64,000 nt of DNA from Thalassotalea algicola (GTDB taxonomy: Bacteria; Pseudomonadota; Gammaproteobacteria; Enterobacterales; Alteromonadaceae). Below, in pieces: positions 39,059 to 48,478 of this stretch; within the stretch, counting starts at the first letter, position 1, and the number at the start of each line of letters is the position of its first letter. The notes beneath the pieces were generated by a model. The model did no database searches and was not told the origin of the DNA. It worked only from the letters and a program-made list of their open reading frames with translations. The position numbers and the translations under genes are program-made. The stretch is from the NCBI RefSeq assembly GCF_012932965.1, contig NZ_JABBXH010000001.1, positions 62,001 to 126,000 on the forward strand, given 5' to 3'.

Positions 39059-39084
39059 AAAGGCCAGCTATCAAGCTGGCCTTT
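39059..39084. terminator. Bidirectional terminator after the pullulanase operon
   Basis: AAAGGCCAGCT (39059-39069), loop ATCA, AGCTGGCCTTT (39074-39084). It separates the plus-strand operon from the convergent dsbA-like gene. Confidence 0.82.
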
Positions 39085-39125
39085 CTATATTTCGTCATGC
39101 AAGCCTATTGGCTTAGCTCATTACG

Positions 39126-39749
39126 TTATTTTCTTAATAAGTAATATATTAAATCTTTGTATTGCGCCATGCTGGTAATTCGCCCGGTTAATGGTTTGTA
39201 TTTGCCATTAATGATTAAAGTAGGAACACTTTTTTCACCGGCGGCTCTTACAAGTTCAGTATTTTTTAATGTTTCTTCTAACATCATGTCCATACTGAAA
39301 CTATTAAATGTGCTATCAAACATAAACTCACTACCACCGAGTGAAATAAACAATGCACGAATGTCTTCTACCGTATCAAAGCTTTGCTTTTGCTTTTGAA
39401 TGCGTTCAAAAAGTGCTTTAACCACTTTGTCTTTCATACGCATTTTTTCAGCTGTAATTACTGCCTTAGTCAAAAGCTTTTCTGCGGCAGGATCTTGTCC
39501 TTCAACACCATCAACATGGTTCTTTACAAATTTTGCACGGCGCGGCATGCCACGCTCTAGTTCTTTCATAAAGCTTTGCTGGCTATAACATGGAGCACAG
39601 TGAAATGAAAAATACTCTCTAATTTCTTTTTGCTTAGCTTTTGGTGTATCGAGCACACGATAATGCCTGCCTTCAATAAACTCTTCAGCAAACAATGGAA
39701 AACTTAGAAAAAAAACTACGAAAATAAATGAAAACAGCTTAAACGGCAT
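39126..39749 (-). CDS. DsbA-family thiol:disulfide oxidoreductase with CAPC active site
   Basis: A 207-residue periplasmic protein with a signal peptide (cleavage near LFA-EEF, residue 21). EYFSFHCAPCYSQQ puts the active site CAPC at residues 51-54, and the cis-proline loop VPTLIINGKYKPL near 178 completes the DsbA fold. E. coli DsbA has CPHC; the altered dipeptide should change the redox potential, so this may serve a special substrate rather than be the main oxidase. The neighbouring genes do not say which. No dsbB is in the window. It is flanked by a terminator at its 3' end and appears monocistronic. Confidence 0.83.
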   Translation of the reverse strand: MPFKLFSFIFVVFFLSFPLFAEEFIEGRHYRVLDTPKAKQKEIREYFSFHCAPCYSQQSFMKELERGMPRRAKFVKNHVDGVEGQDPAAEKLLTKAVITAEKMRMKDKVVKALFERIQKQKQSFDTVEDIRALFISLGGSEFMFDSTFNSFSMDMMLEETLKNTELVRAAGEKSVPTLIINGKYKPLTGRITSMAQYKDLIYYLLRK

Positions 39750-39906
39750 GTTTAAATCCTTTTATCCTCAAACTACGGGGAATCGGCTTTTTTAGAGCCA
39801 TCATTCTAATGATAAGTGATATTTGCAATAGATCAATAAAAAACTGTGTATTTTTTCAACACTTAGGTAAATGACAGGTTAACCTGTTAACAAAATTATT
39901 GTTCGA

Positions 39907-41754
39907 TTACCCTTTAACAACTCTATTCCTCCCCATCGATTTAGCCTGATATAACGCCTTGTCTGCACGTGCTATTGCTGTATCAAGTGACTCTGAATCA
40001 GTACATTTCGCAACACCAATACTTACTGAGAGCGGCATAGTAATATTGCCCTTAGAAATGCTTAGTGTCGCAACTTCTTTGTTTAACCGCTCAGCTACCT
40101 CTAACGCCTTACCGATATCAATTTCAGGCAATATAACTAAAAACTCCTCTCCACCAATACGACCAAAAACATCCTGCTTTCTTAGTGTCGTTTTTACTTT
40201 TTCGACCACCATTTTTAGCGCGTTATCACCGACATCATGTCCTAATGTGTCATTAACTTTCTTAAAGTGGTCAATATCGAACACCATCAGCGACAATTCA
40301 TAGCCAAGATTAAGGTGTTGATTAAGGAGAACCTCTCCTTGCTCAAAACAGTGTCGTCTATTGGCAATGCCGGTTAGGTAGTCAGTTTGAGCGCTATACT
40401 TGAATGCTCTTCGCGTTTTAACCAAATGATGAATAAACAAAATGGCACCTAAAAGTACGGCCAGTACCAAGCTCAATGACAAGTAAACAATGCTATTTTT
40501 ATTTTGTTGCTCGGAAAGCATTAAGCTATTAATTTCCAACGTTTGTTGCAGCACTTTATTATCTAGCGTCAACAAGTTTTGGCTATTAATGAAGGTAGCA
40601 GCTTCACTGGACTGTTGAATAAACTGGCGACGTTTAATCGACTCATTTCTTGCCTCTAGGTAAAATATATTGGCGGCCTTTTCAATGTTTCCAGCTAGAT
40701 ACTCTTTAATTGCTGAGGTCACAGTTAATAAGGGTTTTGCGTTAGGAAACTCATTTTCGTAGTTGGCCAAAATTCGTTTTACATCATCAAACCGTCCTAA
40801 GACATATGCTGCTTCACTCTGTTTTTCATAGCTAATTTTGACAAAATACTTTTCATTGGTCTGTGCCTTCCTTGATAACGCTTCCCCGAATGACTCGTAC
40901 GCCTTCAAATACTCTTCTTTCGCAAGGTCCAATAAACCTTTGTTGAAAAATGAGAAAAAATAAAAATCAGGGAATTCAGAATGGTTTTCAGCAAGCATAA
41001 ATAACTGATTTACATGCCCTTGAGCGGCCTTCATATCTAAACGCTGAATCGATATGCTCACTAAGGTATGTTGCATATTAAACATATCTGCATAATCGTT
41101 ATCGAGCTTCCAATAATCGTATGCCTTAGTTAAGTATTCGTAAGCTTTATCATAAAGCTGATTTTTGTTGTAAAGATGGCCCAACGCGTTATAAATCATG
41201 CTATACAAGTTGTTTTCAAGGTTATTTTGTTTGGCAGTCGCTATTGCCTCATCCAGCAATGCAATTCCTTGTTGGAGTTGTTCTGGCTTATCGGCAAAAC
41301 AAAAGGCGTTTTGCACCAAAAACTTAACGGTTAAACTTTTTTCTTCAGGCAAAGCACGAATAAGTTCTAGCGCTTGCTTCCTATCACCACAATAATCTTT
41401 TGCCTGATATGTTTTAAGGTATTGCATATAAGATCGCTCAATATAAGCGAGTGGTAAATCAGTAGTCAGCGGCAACTGGTTTTCTTCAAATATACGAATT
41501 GCATTAGTGAACGACTGGTAAGCATTATCTATTTCATTACTCTTATCTTGCGCCATGCCCAGCATATGCCAATATTTGACTTGTTCGAGCAAAGAAAATT
41601 CAGCACTTACTTTTTGATGTGAAAGTAAAAAAATACGCAGTTCATTTGCATCCTCAATAACACTAGCTTTCTCATTCATTCTATCAAACTCTTGCGTAGC
41701 AAAAGCGCCAAAAGGCATACCAATAACCAACACCAGTAAGAATACTTTAAGCAT
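39907..41754 (-). CDS. TPR-repeat periplasmic sensor diguanylate cyclase
   Basis: A 615-residue membrane protein. Signal peptide at 1-19, then a long periplasmic region of TPR-like helical repeats (for example NNLYSMIYNALGHLYNKNQLYDKAYEYL), a single membrane helix near 425-447 (IVYLSLSLVLAVLLGAILFI), and a cytoplasmic GGDEF domain with DYLTGIANRRHCFEQG and GGEEF near 535. The RKQD before it fits the RxxD inhibitory site, so activity and feedback are expected. The periplasmic TPR part probably binds a protein or peptide. It is divergent from the GH97 gene, with operator 7 in between, but the operator lies closer to GH97. Confidence 0.9.
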   Translation of the reverse strand: MLKVFLLVLVIGMPFGAFATQEFDRMNEKASVIEDANELRIFLLSHQKVSAEFSLLEQVKYWHMLGMAQDKSNEIDNAYQSFTNAIRIFEENQLPLTTDLPLAYIERSYMQYLKTYQAKDYCGDRKQALELIRALPEEKSLTVKFLVQNAFCFADKPEQLQQGIALLDEAIATAKQNNLENNLYSMIYNALGHLYNKNQLYDKAYEYLTKAYDYWKLDNDYADMFNMQHTLVSISIQRLDMKAAQGHVNQLFMLAENHSEFPDFYFFSFFNKGLLDLAKEEYLKAYESFGEALSRKAQTNEKYFVKISYEKQSEAAYVLGRFDDVKRILANYENEFPNAKPLLTVTSAIKEYLAGNIEKAANIFYLEARNESIKRRQFIQQSSEAATFINSQNLLTLDNKVLQQTLEINSLMLSEQQNKNSIVYLSLSLVLAVLLGAILFIHHLVKTRRAFKYSAQTDYLTGIANRRHCFEQGEVLLNQHLNLGYELSLMVFDIDHFKKVNDTLGHDVGDNALKMVVEKVKTTLRKQDVFGRIGGEEFLVILPEIDIGKALEVAERLNKEVATLSISKGNITMPLSVSIGVAKCTDSESLDTAIARADKALYQAKSMGRNRVVKG

Positions 41755-41850
41755 ATGATGATCAAAAAAAGTAAAGGATACATTTAATTATAACGTCAAA
41801 TTTCATATTCCCTAGCCACCAATTCATTTAATCTGTTTCTTGCCAAAATA

Positions 41851-41864
41851 TGAATACGTATGCA
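41851..41864. promoter_or_regulatory. Palindromic operator 7 (maltodextrin regulon)
   Basis: TGAATACGTATGCA, 67 bases upstream of the GH97 start codon and about 97 bases from the divergent GGDEF start. Confidence 0.8.
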
Positions 41865-41930
41865 AGTTCACTTCCTAAAGACGGTTAAGTTGTAAGCTAT
41901 CAGAAACAATAAATACAACAGATATCTATC

Positions 41931-43973
41931 ATGAGAAAAAAACAATATATAATGCTTATATTAGGCATTTTTGTCGCTGCTAACCTGTCAGCACAAAATT
42001 TATCAATAACTTCACCTGATGGTCACCTTAAACTAACCGTCGCGGATAAAGACAAAGTAACTTATCAACTTAGCTATAACGGCAACTCTGTTATTGAACA
42101 ATCTTCATTAGGTTTGTCATTTAAATCTGCCCCTGCGTTTGACGAAAGCTTCAAAATAGCGAGCCACAAAAAAAACAGTCAAAAATCTACATGGCAGCAG
42201 CCTTGGGGTGAACGAAAAAATGTAATCGACAATCACAATGAACTATTAGTTACGTTTAGTTCGAATAGAAAGAAAGCTAGCAAATACCAAGTAAGGTTTC
42301 GTTTATTCAATGATGGTTTGGGCTTTCGTTATGAAGTAGCTAAACAAAAAGGCTTAAGTGATAAAATAGAAATCACCAGTGAAGACACGCAATTTAATAT
42401 CGCTAAGGCTGATGGCGCAACCGCATGGTGGATACCTGCTCGAGGCTGGAATCGCTATGAATATGTTTACAACACGAGTTCATTTAACTCAATAGACCGT
42501 GTGCATACTCCTTTTACTTTTAAGAATTCAGAAGGAATTCATGTCAGTATTCATGAAGCAGCGCTTGTAAATTATGCTTCCATGACCTTAAATCAAGGGC
42601 GCTTTGGAGAATTGGAAGCCGACTTAACGCCTTGGTCTGACGGCATAAAAGTTAAAACATCTGCCAATTTCAAAACACCTTGGCGCACCGTTCAAGTTAG
42701 TAAAGACGCAATTGGATTATTAAATTCTGATCTCATATTAAACCTCAATGAACCCAACAAATTAGGCGACGTCTCATGGGTTGAACCGGGTAAATACGTC
42801 GGTATTTGGTGGGGCATGCATATTAATGAAAATACTTGGGGCAGTGGCGAAAAGCATGGCGCAACTACAAAAGAAACTATGCGTTACATGGATTTTGCCG
42901 CCAAGTATGGGTTTAGTGGTGTATTAGTTGAAGGTTGGAATATCGGTTGGGATGGCAGCTGGTTCCACAACGGCGACGTATTTAGCTTTACCAAAAGTTA
43001 CGATGATTTTGATTTAGCAAAAGTGTCTGAATATGGTTTACAAAAAGGTGTTCGCCTTGTCGGCCATCATGAAACTTCAGGTAGTGTGACCAACTATAGA
43101 AACCAAATGCAAGATGCATATGACTTATATGCTAAACACGGCGTCGCTCAAATTAAAACGGGTTATGTAGCCGATGGCAGTGACATCAAACGTATCGATG
43201 ACCAAGGTATAACTCGCTATGAGTGGCATGATGGTCAATTTATGGTTAATGAGTACTTACATTCAATTACTGAAGCAGCTAAACGTAAAATTAGCATTAA
43301 CACCCATGAGCCAGTTAAGGCAACAGGGTTGCGTCGTACCTACCCTAACTGGATAGCAAGAGAAGGTGCTCGAGGTCAGGAATTCAATGCCTGGGGCACA
43401 CCACCAAACCCTCCAGAGCATACCGCTATATTACCTTATACTCGTTTATTAGGTGGTCCGATGGACTTTACACCAGGCATCTTTGATATGAGCTTTAATG
43501 GACTTGGCGATAAAAGTAACCGTCCACAAACTACTTTGGCTAAACAACTAGCGTTATATGTAGTGTTATATAGCCCTATTCAAATGGCAGCCGATTTACC
43601 ACGCAACTACGAAGCGAATATGCCAGCATTCCAGTTTATCCGTGACGTGCCAACTGACTGGCAAGACAGTATCGCGCTTGCCGGTGAAATTGGTGACTAT
43701 GTAGTCTTTGCTCGTCAAGAAAGAGACGGCCAAGATTGGTATTTAGGTGCGTTAACAGACGAAAATGCTCGAGAAGTTGAGGTAAATCTAGGGTTTCTGG
43801 CTAAGGGAAAAACTTACCAAGCACAAATTTATCGTGATGGTGATAATGCTGAATGGAAGAACAATCCATATGACATTGCTATCGAGAATAAACAAGTAAC
43901 ATCTAAAGACAAACTAACACTTAAATTAGCGACCAGTGGCGGTACAGCTATTCGCTTCAAAGCACTAGACTAA
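41931..43973 (+). CDS. GH97 alpha-glucosidase (SusB-like)
   Basis: A 680-residue secreted enzyme of family GH97, calcium-dependent alpha-glucosidases first known from the Bacteroides starch system (SusB). A signal peptide is at 1-22 (MRKKQYIMLILGIFVAANLSA). Family segments include SPDGHLKLTV at the start of the beta-sandwich, WWIPARGWNRYEYVYN, GWNIGWDGSWF, INTHEPVKATGLRRTYPNW (Glu near 458) and GTPPNPPEHTAILPYTRLLGGPMDFTPGIF (Glu near 494). The Glu-rich set points to the inverting alpha-glucosidase type rather than the retaining alpha-galactosidase type. It has its own upstream operator 7 and a hairpin after the stop. Its product glucose would need an importer not seen here. Confidence 0.9.
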   Translation: MRKKQYIMLILGIFVAANLSAQNLSITSPDGHLKLTVADKDKVTYQLSYNGNSVIEQSSLGLSFKSAPAFDESFKIASHKKNSQKSTWQQPWGERKNVIDNHNELLVTFSSNRKKASKYQVRFRLFNDGLGFRYEVAKQKGLSDKIEITSEDTQFNIAKADGATAWWIPARGWNRYEYVYNTSSFNSIDRVHTPFTFKNSEGIHVSIHEAALVNYASMTLNQGRFGELEADLTPWSDGIKVKTSANFKTPWRTVQVSKDAIGLLNSDLILNLNEPNKLGDVSWVEPGKYVGIWWGMHINENTWGSGEKHGATTKETMRYMDFAAKYGFSGVLVEGWNIGWDGSWFHNGDVFSFTKSYDDFDLAKVSEYGLQKGVRLVGHHETSGSVTNYRNQMQDAYDLYAKHGVAQIKTGYVADGSDIKRIDDQGITRYEWHDGQFMVNEYLHSITEAAKRKISINTHEPVKATGLRRTYPNWIAREGARGQEFNAWGTPPNPPEHTAILPYTRLLGGPMDFTPGIFDMSFNGLGDKSNRPQTTLAKQLALYVVLYSPIQMAADLPRNYEANMPAFQFIRDVPTDWQDSIALAGEIGDYVVFARQERDGQDWYLGALTDENAREVEVNLGFLAKGKTYQAQIYRDGDNAEWKNNPYDIAIENKQVTSKDKLTLKLATSGGTAIRFKALD

Positions 43974-43983
43974 AACGGTAATT

Positions 43984-44020
43984 TTGACGAATAGCGTAGT
44001 TAAAATATGCTATTCGTCAA
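43984..44020. terminator. Strong hairpin after GH97, probable terminator
   Basis: TTGACGAATAGC (43984-43995) pairs perfectly with GCTATTCGTCAA (44009-44020), loop of 13. No T run follows on the plus strand, so the terminator role is less sure than for others. Confidence 0.5.
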
Positions 44021-44105
44021 TACCTTAAAAACAACATTGAGCAAAAGGCTAAAGGTTTCCTGCCAAGAAACATAAAATTAACGGCGTTAGAAAAGTATCC
44101 ATCTA

Positions 44106-45983
44106 TCAATCACTAGGCTGCCAAACAAACTTCATTCCAATGGTCCTTCCTATGATTTGAGGTGCATCTTCATCAGCTGTAGCGTACGCAATTTCATCTG
44201 TTAAATTTTCACCGTAGACTGCCAACGAGATTTCTGGAGAAAGCTTGCTCGAAAAACTAAAGTTCCAAAGAAAATAGCTATCGCGTTTTACTTCACCTGT
44301 TCCAATATGCTCTTGATTAAGGGCCCAAATGAAGTCATTTTCTAAAGTGTGATCTTGCCAATACCAATGAGTCGACCAACTAACTTTTGCTGGCATAATA
44401 TCAGATAAGTTTTCATCGTCATTATTTTCACCAAACTGGCGTTGCGCTGAAAAGTCTAACTGCAAACTATCATTAACTTGCCAATTCACTTCCAATTCAG
44501 CGCCATATAAGTCTGCTTGCGCTAAGTTTCTATAGCTTCTCACATTATCTGCAATGTGATAGCGCTCAATATAATCATCAAGTTGGTAATAATAGGTTGC
44601 AAAAGAAGCTGATAAATTTGATGACAAACTCAATCGCCCTGACAATTGCGCCCCTAAACTACGTTCAGGTAACAAGTCAACATTGCCAATGGTAGTGCCT
44701 CTGGGAGTCTCCCCTGAAAAAAATAGCTCTGACAATGTTGGAAAACGAAACCCCGAAGCAAACTCAAGTTGCAAAGAGTGGCTATCTATCGGCATAGCAA
44801 TGGAAAAGTTAGCGCTAACGTTATTATCTATTTTTGACTGGTTATTAATAAACTCTGTTTGATGAATATAGTCATAGCGCACGCCTGCACTTAACTGTAG
44901 TGATTTTATTTGCCAATACCAGTCGCTATATAACGCAAGGTTATCCTGCTGACCATCAACTAGCTGTGTTGCATAATTAATGGAGCCATTAAATGCTTGC
45001 TCTTCCTCACTTATGCTAACGCCACGGCGCGACGTCCAATCAAGTCCAATACGACTGTCTTCTGTAATCAGCGGAAACTTCCACAAAACTAAGCCCCCCA
45101 AAGTATGTCCTTGATAAGCAGTTAAATTTCTGCCACTTTTAATTCGTAACGTGTCTGTATCCCAATTTTGATAGTGATGGTACAGTTTTAAAAACCAATC
45201 TTGCTGATGCGTCACAGATAGCTGAAAAAGACTATGGTTATCTTCTGGGTAGTTAACAACTTGTTCATCTGGGTATAGCGATGAACTTTTGCCAATATTG
45301 TTCCCTAACGTTGGCAACCAGCTACTCTCAACCAAGTAGCTTTGATACTGTTGTCGATATTTAAATAACCCTGAAATTTGTTCAAACGCTGTGTTTAACG
45401 TTTTTCCATTTGAAGACTCCGCATTATTTGCTTTTTGATACGCTAATCCATATTGCCAGTACTCGTTGCCATAAAGTCCGGCAATATTCTGTCTTTGATC
45501 ATTCGTTTGAAGGCTATAAGTTATCTGCTTATTATCAAAGTCACTTGCAACTAAATTAATAACGCCTCCCATTGCTTCAGAGCCATATAAAGTCGAAGCT
45601 GGGCCTGTTTGTATGTCAACTCGATCGATAAAAAATGGATTAATAAACGACGCGGAATTTCCTGCTCGACGATCTGTAATAATAGGGACACCTTCTACTT
45701 CCGTGCGAATACGTGCCCGACTAAACCCTCTAATACTATAGCTTTGTAATAAACCACCTTGCCCTACTAAGCTAATACTAGGATGTTGAGCCATATAATC
45801 AGCCATGGTCGGCTTAATCGTTGTAGCATTGGCAATATCTTCACTATCAATATTATTAACTAACAGCTTATTGCTTAATAATTGATTTGACTTAGCGCGA
45901 ACCTCAATTACTTCAAATTGCTCGTTAGCAAGCAACGGTAAGCAAATTAACCAAGCCACTAACGCTGTAATTTTCGAGGTCAT
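44106..45983 (-). CDS. TonB-dependent receptor, BtuB/siderophore-receptor size class
   Basis: A 625-residue outer-membrane receptor. Signal peptide (cleavage near LLA-NEQF, about 19), TonB box-like FEVIEVRAK, and a plug with DYMAQHPSISLVGQGGLLQSYSIRGFSR, RIRTEVEGVPI, DRVDIQTGPASTLYGSEAMGGVINLV. The barrel ends IGMKFVWQPSD, without the usual terminal aromatic. The size is that of siderophore, heme or cobalamin receptors and it is clearly different from the 935-residue carbohydrate type. No palindromic operator and no obvious Fur box was noticed upstream, so the substrate is open. It lies convergent to GH97. Confidence 0.87.
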   Translation of the reverse strand: MTSKITALVAWLICLPLLANEQFEVIEVRAKSNQLLSNKLLVNNIDSEDIANATTIKPTMADYMAQHPSISLVGQGGLLQSYSIRGFSRARIRTEVEGVPIITDRRAGNSASFINPFFIDRVDIQTGPASTLYGSEAMGGVINLVASDFDNKQITYSLQTNDQRQNIAGLYGNEYWQYGLAYQKANNAESSNGKTLNTAFEQISGLFKYRQQYQSYLVESSWLPTLGNNIGKSSSLYPDEQVVNYPEDNHSLFQLSVTHQQDWFLKLYHHYQNWDTDTLRIKSGRNLTAYQGHTLGGLVLWKFPLITEDSRIGLDWTSRRGVSISEEEQAFNGSINYATQLVDGQQDNLALYSDWYWQIKSLQLSAGVRYDYIHQTEFINNQSKIDNNVSANFSIAMPIDSHSLQLEFASGFRFPTLSELFFSGETPRGTTIGNVDLLPERSLGAQLSGRLSLSSNLSASFATYYYQLDDYIERYHIADNVRSYRNLAQADLYGAELEVNWQVNDSLQLDFSAQRQFGENNDDENLSDIMPAKVSWSTHWYWQDHTLENDFIWALNQEHIGTGEVKRDSYFLWNFSFSSKLSPEISLAVYGENLTDEIAYATADEDAPQIIGRTIGMKFVWQPSD

Positions 45984-46041
45984 AAGTAAATAAACGAAGG
46001 TTTTATTAAGAGGAGATGATGCGGCATTCTACTTAAAATAA

Positions 46042-46067
46042 ATCGGCTCGCCTAGGGGCGAGCCGAT
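46042..46067 (-). terminator. Terminator-like hairpin after the DUF5916 gene
   Basis: ATCGGCTCGCC (46042-46052), loop TAGG, GGCGAGCCGAT (46057-46067). On the minus strand a broken T-rich stretch follows. It lies between the DUF5916 stop and the receptor start. Confidence 0.65.
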
Positions 46068-46098
46068 GAATGACGGGTATAATGAGCTAAGTTAAAAA

Positions 46099-48330
46099 TT
46101 ATAACTGCCACGCATAGCTAAACTTCGTAAAGATACTGCGCTGATCACGCTCTAGACTATCTAAGTTATCATCCTGAAATCCACCATCGGAATAGCCGAT
46201 AAAAAATAGCGTTTGCGGATTAATTTTGTACGAATAAATTAACTGGGTAGAAAAGTAGCGTTCAGTGCTTTCAGGTCGATCTTCGATATCATCATATTGA
46301 TATAAATCTGCGTTTCGATCGATATCGGTGTATTGAATTACGAGTTTAAGCAAACTACGCATATTAAACTGATAGTTAAGACGAAAATCGACTTGGTTGG
46401 CAGTAAACAGACGACCTTGGTCAACATCAAGCTCCATAAAATTGTAAGACACATCAAGTTTAATATGTTGATTGGCATCCCACCTAATGCGCGGTTCTAG
46501 AACTAACACATCACCTAATTGGGTGTTGGCAAAATCAATTTGGTCGCCAATACGGAAAAAGTTCATGATGTCTAAGCCAGCAATAGGCGTAAATTCTGCG
46601 AACATCATAAATTGTGTTTCATCAAAGTACTGTTCGTCGTAAAAACGCTCGCGAGTCACCACACCAAAATTACTGAAGAATTGCATTTTCCCTTGTAAAT
46701 TTCCGTGAATCTCATATTCTTCCTCAAGTAATTTACCTGATTGGTCATAAGTTTTATCCCAATCGCCAAATACTCCCCAACGATTTAGCCAGTCGTCATT
46801 TTCACCATACCAAGTGTAACGCCCACCAACGACCGCTTGCTCGTAATCTACTTTAGATGTAAACCCCAAGTCGGAGCGGAAGTCTTCACCGACATTTCGA
46901 TAAGAAGCCCTTAAGTTATAATCACGTGTATTGTGGTCATATCGTAAACTTACCGCGTGATCTTGCTGATTATCATCAACTTCAAAGTCTTCTTGCACAA
47001 ACTCTGGATTTTTTGAATCAGCAAACGCAAAATTTACACGTACGCTATCAGCATCAGTTAACCACAAATTGCTATCAATAGACGCCAAAGTATTGTGATA
47101 ATTGGTGGCCGTTCGATGCGTCACTAACACGCCAACACTATTGCGTTCACCAACATCCATCTTATAGCGAGCAATAGCTAGTTCGGATTCACGCTCAAGC
47201 TCAGCAATATCAGAACCTTGAGCACCTGGAATTAAAAAGTTTGTATTGTTGTCGTTTGCTACTAGCACGCCGTAACTGTGTCCATTATTTTTACCGGTAA
47301 GCTTTAACCCGACATCTGGCTCAGCAATATTTCGCGTATGAACAAAATTAAAACCCGTGGTATCAAAATACGAAGCGCCATCTAAGAAAAACGGTCGTTT
47401 CTCAGGATAAAAAAGTGAAAACGTATTGTTAACATCTAACTGACTTGCATCAGCTTCAACCTGAGAGAAATCTGGATTTAATGTGGCATTTAACACAATA
47501 TCCTGCGTAATACCCCAACGAATATCTAAGCCCGGCTCAACTTCTATATCGCCTTCATCCCAATCACCTGGAACTTCAGGTTTATCATCAAAACGTGACA
47601 TGGTTAATGTGGGCGTAAGCTGGAAGTTATTACTCGGCTTTACAGTTTCAAAACCAATGATTTGATCAAATTGGCAAAGACTGCATTTTAAATTACGGTC
47701 GTTTTTATAAGTCGCCATTTGATGGCGGACATCTCTAGGATAATTACGCCAACCAGCAATGTTCCATATTACTGGACCATCGTGTTCAGGAAACCTTAAG
47801 GCGCTAAATGGAATAACCATTTCGACAACATAGCCAAAATCAGTAATTTGTCCGCCACTCTCCCAAATAGCATCCCATGAATCGTCTTCATCCCAGCCAT
47901 TACTATCGTCCATCCGCATATCAGCTTGGGCGCCTAACGGGTTAACAAAAAACTCATAGCCACTGCGTTCATCATTAAAGGTGTCGATAATTATGCCAAT
48001 GTTATCATCTCGCCATAATGCATCTCTGTCTCTAAGCGAGGCACGAATGTTTTCTGGATTAGGATCAAAAGCCTTGAACGCCACATGTAACGCCTGACCG
48101 TTTTCGTACAAATACATCTCTGTTTTTACCGGAGCTGGTAGGCCTTCACCTGGTCGATTTTCATATTTTAATTCCATCATCAAAGCCTCGGACCAAACGG
48201 ACTCATCCATTGCTCCATCAGCTTTTATCGGTACGTCAATATGTGGTAATTGAAATTGATTTTTTTGTTCGGCAGCAAAAACAGCCGTACTAAAAAATAC
48301 AGCAGTAATCAGTATAGATTTGAGTGTCAT
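46099..48330 (-). CDS. CBM9-like / DUF5916 outer-membrane-associated protein
   Basis: From the ATG at 48328-48330 the product has 743 residues and begins with a signal peptide (MTLKSILITAVFFSTAVFA-AEQ). An in-frame ATG sixteen codons upstream (48378) is possible but would put a polar stretch before the signal. Residues about 25-220 (IDVPIKADGAMDESVWSEA, FKAFDPNPENIRASLRDRD, ERSGYEFFVNPLGAQADMR) match the carbohydrate-binding family 9-like domain. The rest (PNFSQVEADASQLDVNNTFSLFYPEKRPFFLDG) is the DUF5916 region, which resembles an outer-membrane barrel and ends in WQL. Such proteins are common in marine bacteria with TonB receptors; a biochemical role is not known. A glycan-binding role is plausible from the CBM9-like part only. 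Confidence 0.82.
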   Translation of the reverse strand: MTLKSILITAVFFSTAVFAAEQKNQFQLPHIDVPIKADGAMDESVWSEALMMELKYENRPGEGLPAPVKTEMYLYENGQALHVAFKAFDPNPENIRASLRDRDALWRDDNIGIIIDTFNDERSGYEFFVNPLGAQADMRMDDSNGWDEDDSWDAIWESGGQITDFGYVVEMVIPFSALRFPEHDGPVIWNIAGWRNYPRDVRHQMATYKNDRNLKCSLCQFDQIIGFETVKPSNNFQLTPTLTMSRFDDKPEVPGDWDEGDIEVEPGLDIRWGITQDIVLNATLNPDFSQVEADASQLDVNNTFSLFYPEKRPFFLDGASYFDTTGFNFVHTRNIAEPDVGLKLTGKNNGHSYGVLVANDNNTNFLIPGAQGSDIAELERESELAIARYKMDVGERNSVGVLVTHRTATNYHNTLASIDSNLWLTDADSVRVNFAFADSKNPEFVQEDFEVDDNQQDHAVSLRYDHNTRDYNLRASYRNVGEDFRSDLGFTSKVDYEQAVVGGRYTWYGENDDWLNRWGVFGDWDKTYDQSGKLLEEEYEIHGNLQGKMQFFSNFGVVTRERFYDEQYFDETQFMMFAEFTPIAGLDIMNFFRIGDQIDFANTQLGDVLVLEPRIRWDANQHIKLDVSYNFMELDVDQGRLFTANQVDFRLNYQFNMRSLLKLVIQYTDIDRNADLYQYDDIEDRPESTERYFSTQLIYSYKINPQTLFFIGYSDGGFQDDNLDSLERDQRSIFTKFSYAWQL

Positions 48331-48478
48331 AATTTTATTTTTATAGTTATAACGAATTCCATTCGTCATAGATTCCATTTCTTCTTAGTGTAAGACTTAA
48401 GTCGCTACTAAGTGTTTAATGGTTTATGAGCAAATGTAACAAGGTGTGTAATGCCTATAATATTAGGCCGATAAAAGG

